Shown one piece after another: positions 5,071-6,071 of a DNA stretch of 6,071 nt. A program made the position numbers and the translations under genes. The notes below the pieces were generated by a model. The model searched no databases and was not told where the DNA came from. It saw nothing but the letters and a program-made list of their open reading frames with translations. Origin of the DNA: Muribaculaceae bacterium (lineage in GTDB: Bacteria > Bacteroidota > Bacteroidia > Bacteroidales > Muribaculaceae). Where the stretch lies: the NCBI GenBank assembly GCA_009775125.1, contig VSPD01000105.1, forward strand, positions 1-6,071. Reading direction: 5' to 3'. Within the stretch, counting starts at the first letter, position 1. Every line of letters begins with the position of its first letter.

Positions 5071-6071
5071 TTATCGGCTCGGCAGTTTGACGAATGTCGC
5101 GGCCTTTTGTTTTATGGCGTTTATATCTAAATCCTTTTGTGCTGTGAAATAGGGGAAATATTTGAGGAACACCGGAATGAGGCAAATAGAGATTACTACC
5201 GTCAAAACAAAATTTACAAGAGCGGAGTGGGGGAGGGTTGGAACAATCTTATTGATATAGTGGATTAGAACCCAGTGGACGCCTAATGGGATTATTGAAT
5301 ACCTGCCGATGTAAGATATTACCGGGAGTCGGCCTATTTGTTTGCATAATAGCAATGTCCCAATAACCATTGCTGCCGAGGTGATATAAACTATTATCAA
5401 ATTTCCGTGAATTTCGTTTTCAAGAAAACTAATACATGGCTGGTCGAGAAATACGGATAGACTTATACCGATTCCCAGAAAAACTACAATTAGTCCCCAT
5501 TCAAATGATTTTCGTTCAGAAGGATAGAGCAGAGAAGTCCTTTTAAGGAGGTATCCTAAATAAAAGAATGGTAAACTGTTTAATGCTGGGCTTAACTGAA
5601 TTGGTAAAACTATTGACTCGTGAGCAAAATAGTATCCGATCAATCCGGTTAATAATACCAATATGCCTCGAATAATTCCATTTTTGACATTACGGCAAAT
5701 GCATAGGAATATTATATTATCCCAAAATAAGCAAAGTAAAAACCATATAGGGCGATTGAAATAATAAGATTTGGTTATGAAATCAAATATATGATAGGGA
5801 CTTTCATTAATTGTTCCTTTAATATAGAAATTCAGTTGAATGATGCAGTGTGCTAAAAGATAGAAGAATAGAAAAGGTATTATCAGTTTGTTGGTTTTCT
5901 TCCATAAAGTGGAAATGAGACCACCGTAATCTTTAAAAAACAACCCGGAAAGGACGAAATATAGAGGCATTCTTAGTGCTCTGAATCCGGCAGGTTCAAA
6001 AGAACTTCCACAGTGCATGAGGATTACCAGCAGGATGCAAACGCCTTTGGCGAGGTCGATAAATTCAATTC
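5071..6071 (-). CDS. Acyltransferase-3 family integral membrane protein, 5' partial
   Basis: The frame is open to the window edge. Reading it out gives IEFIDLAKGVCILLVILMH before the internal ATG at 6018, which is the typical first membrane segment of acyltransferase-3 proteins (OafA/NodX/WecH type). The true start is therefore outside the window, and 332 residues are visible. The conserved histidine is H19 of the visible part. The family block RMPLYFVLSGLFFK follows at 33-46. About nine to ten hydrophobic segments follow, with a short charged C-terminal tail (KDLDINAIKQKAATFVKLPSR). Members transfer acetyl or other acyl groups to sugars of lipopolysaccharide, capsule, peptidoglycan or other extracytoplasmic glycans; the substrate cannot be read here. 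GC is about 30-37% in the lines sampled over most of the gene, far below holA and the HsdR_N gene. The 5' end near the window edge is about 50%. Stop is TAA at 5071-5073. Confidence 0.9.
   Translation of the reverse strand, partial: IEFIDLAKGVCILLVILMHCGSSFEPAGFRALRMPLYFVLSGLFFKDYGGLISTLWKKTNKLIIPFLFFYLLAHCIIQLNFYIKGTINESPYHIFDFITKSYYFNRPIWFLLCLFWDNIIFLCICRNVKNGIIRGILVLLTGLIGYYFAHESIVLPIQLSPALNSLPFFYLGYLLKRTSLLYPSERKSFEWGLIVVFLGIGISLSVFLDQPCISFLENEIHGNLIIVYITSAAMVIGTLLLCKQIGRLPVISYIGRYSIIPLGVHWVLIHYINKIVPTLPHSALVNFVLTVVISICLIPVFLKYFPYFTAQKDLDINAIKQKAATFVKLPSR

Overview
The window looks like a piece of a Bacteroidales chromosome, most plausibly a gut Bacteroidota such as Muribaculaceae or a relative. 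The evidence is a BspA-type leucine-rich repeat surface protein with a Bacteroidota-style C-terminal tail, a Bacteroidota-type DNA polymerase III delta subunit, two TAnnTTTG promoter boxes and no Shine-Dalgarno sequences. The family-level placement is inference only. Four protein-coding genes are supported. The two outer ones run off the window edges.

Layout from left to right. Positions 1-2343 (+) hold the 3' part of a large BspA-like protein, with five exact-length 135-bp tandem repeats, a Big_2-like domain and a terminal sorting-like tail. A strong intrinsic terminator follows at 2374-2411. Positions 2344-2921 are non-coding and carry copy A of an imperfectly palindromic repeat element. 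Positions 2922-3956 (-) encode HolA, the clamp-loader delta subunit. A 64-bp divergent promoter region separates it from a small stand-alone HsdR N-terminal-type (PD-(D/E)XK nuclease fold) protein at 4021-4416 (+), whose start codon lies so close to its promoter box that the mRNA may be leaderless. Positions 4417-5070 are non-coding and carry copy B of the element. Positions 5071-6071 (-) encode most of an AT-rich acyltransferase-3 family membrane protein.

The most notable signal is the pair of intergenic elements. Their 232-bp cores have the same length and differ at about 22 positions by hand alignment. Each is an ordered array of hairpins whose right half is the reverse complement of its left half, inside a further pair of AT-rich inverted repeats. 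Both copies have the same orientation and both sit between the 3' ends of convergent genes. I see no transposase or convincing protein in them. A MITE-like non-autonomous element, a BIME/REP-like family, or a bidirectional transcript-end structure are all compatible with what is visible.

The genes do not form one pathway. HolA is housekeeping replication. The outer two genes encode envelope or secreted functions (adhesin-like protein; acyl modification of a glycan or lipid). The HsdR_N-like protein has a nuclease-like fold and unknown role. The acyltransferase gene has about 30-37% GC in the sampled lines, against about 55-60% for holA and the HsdR_N gene, which suggests horizontal acquisition.
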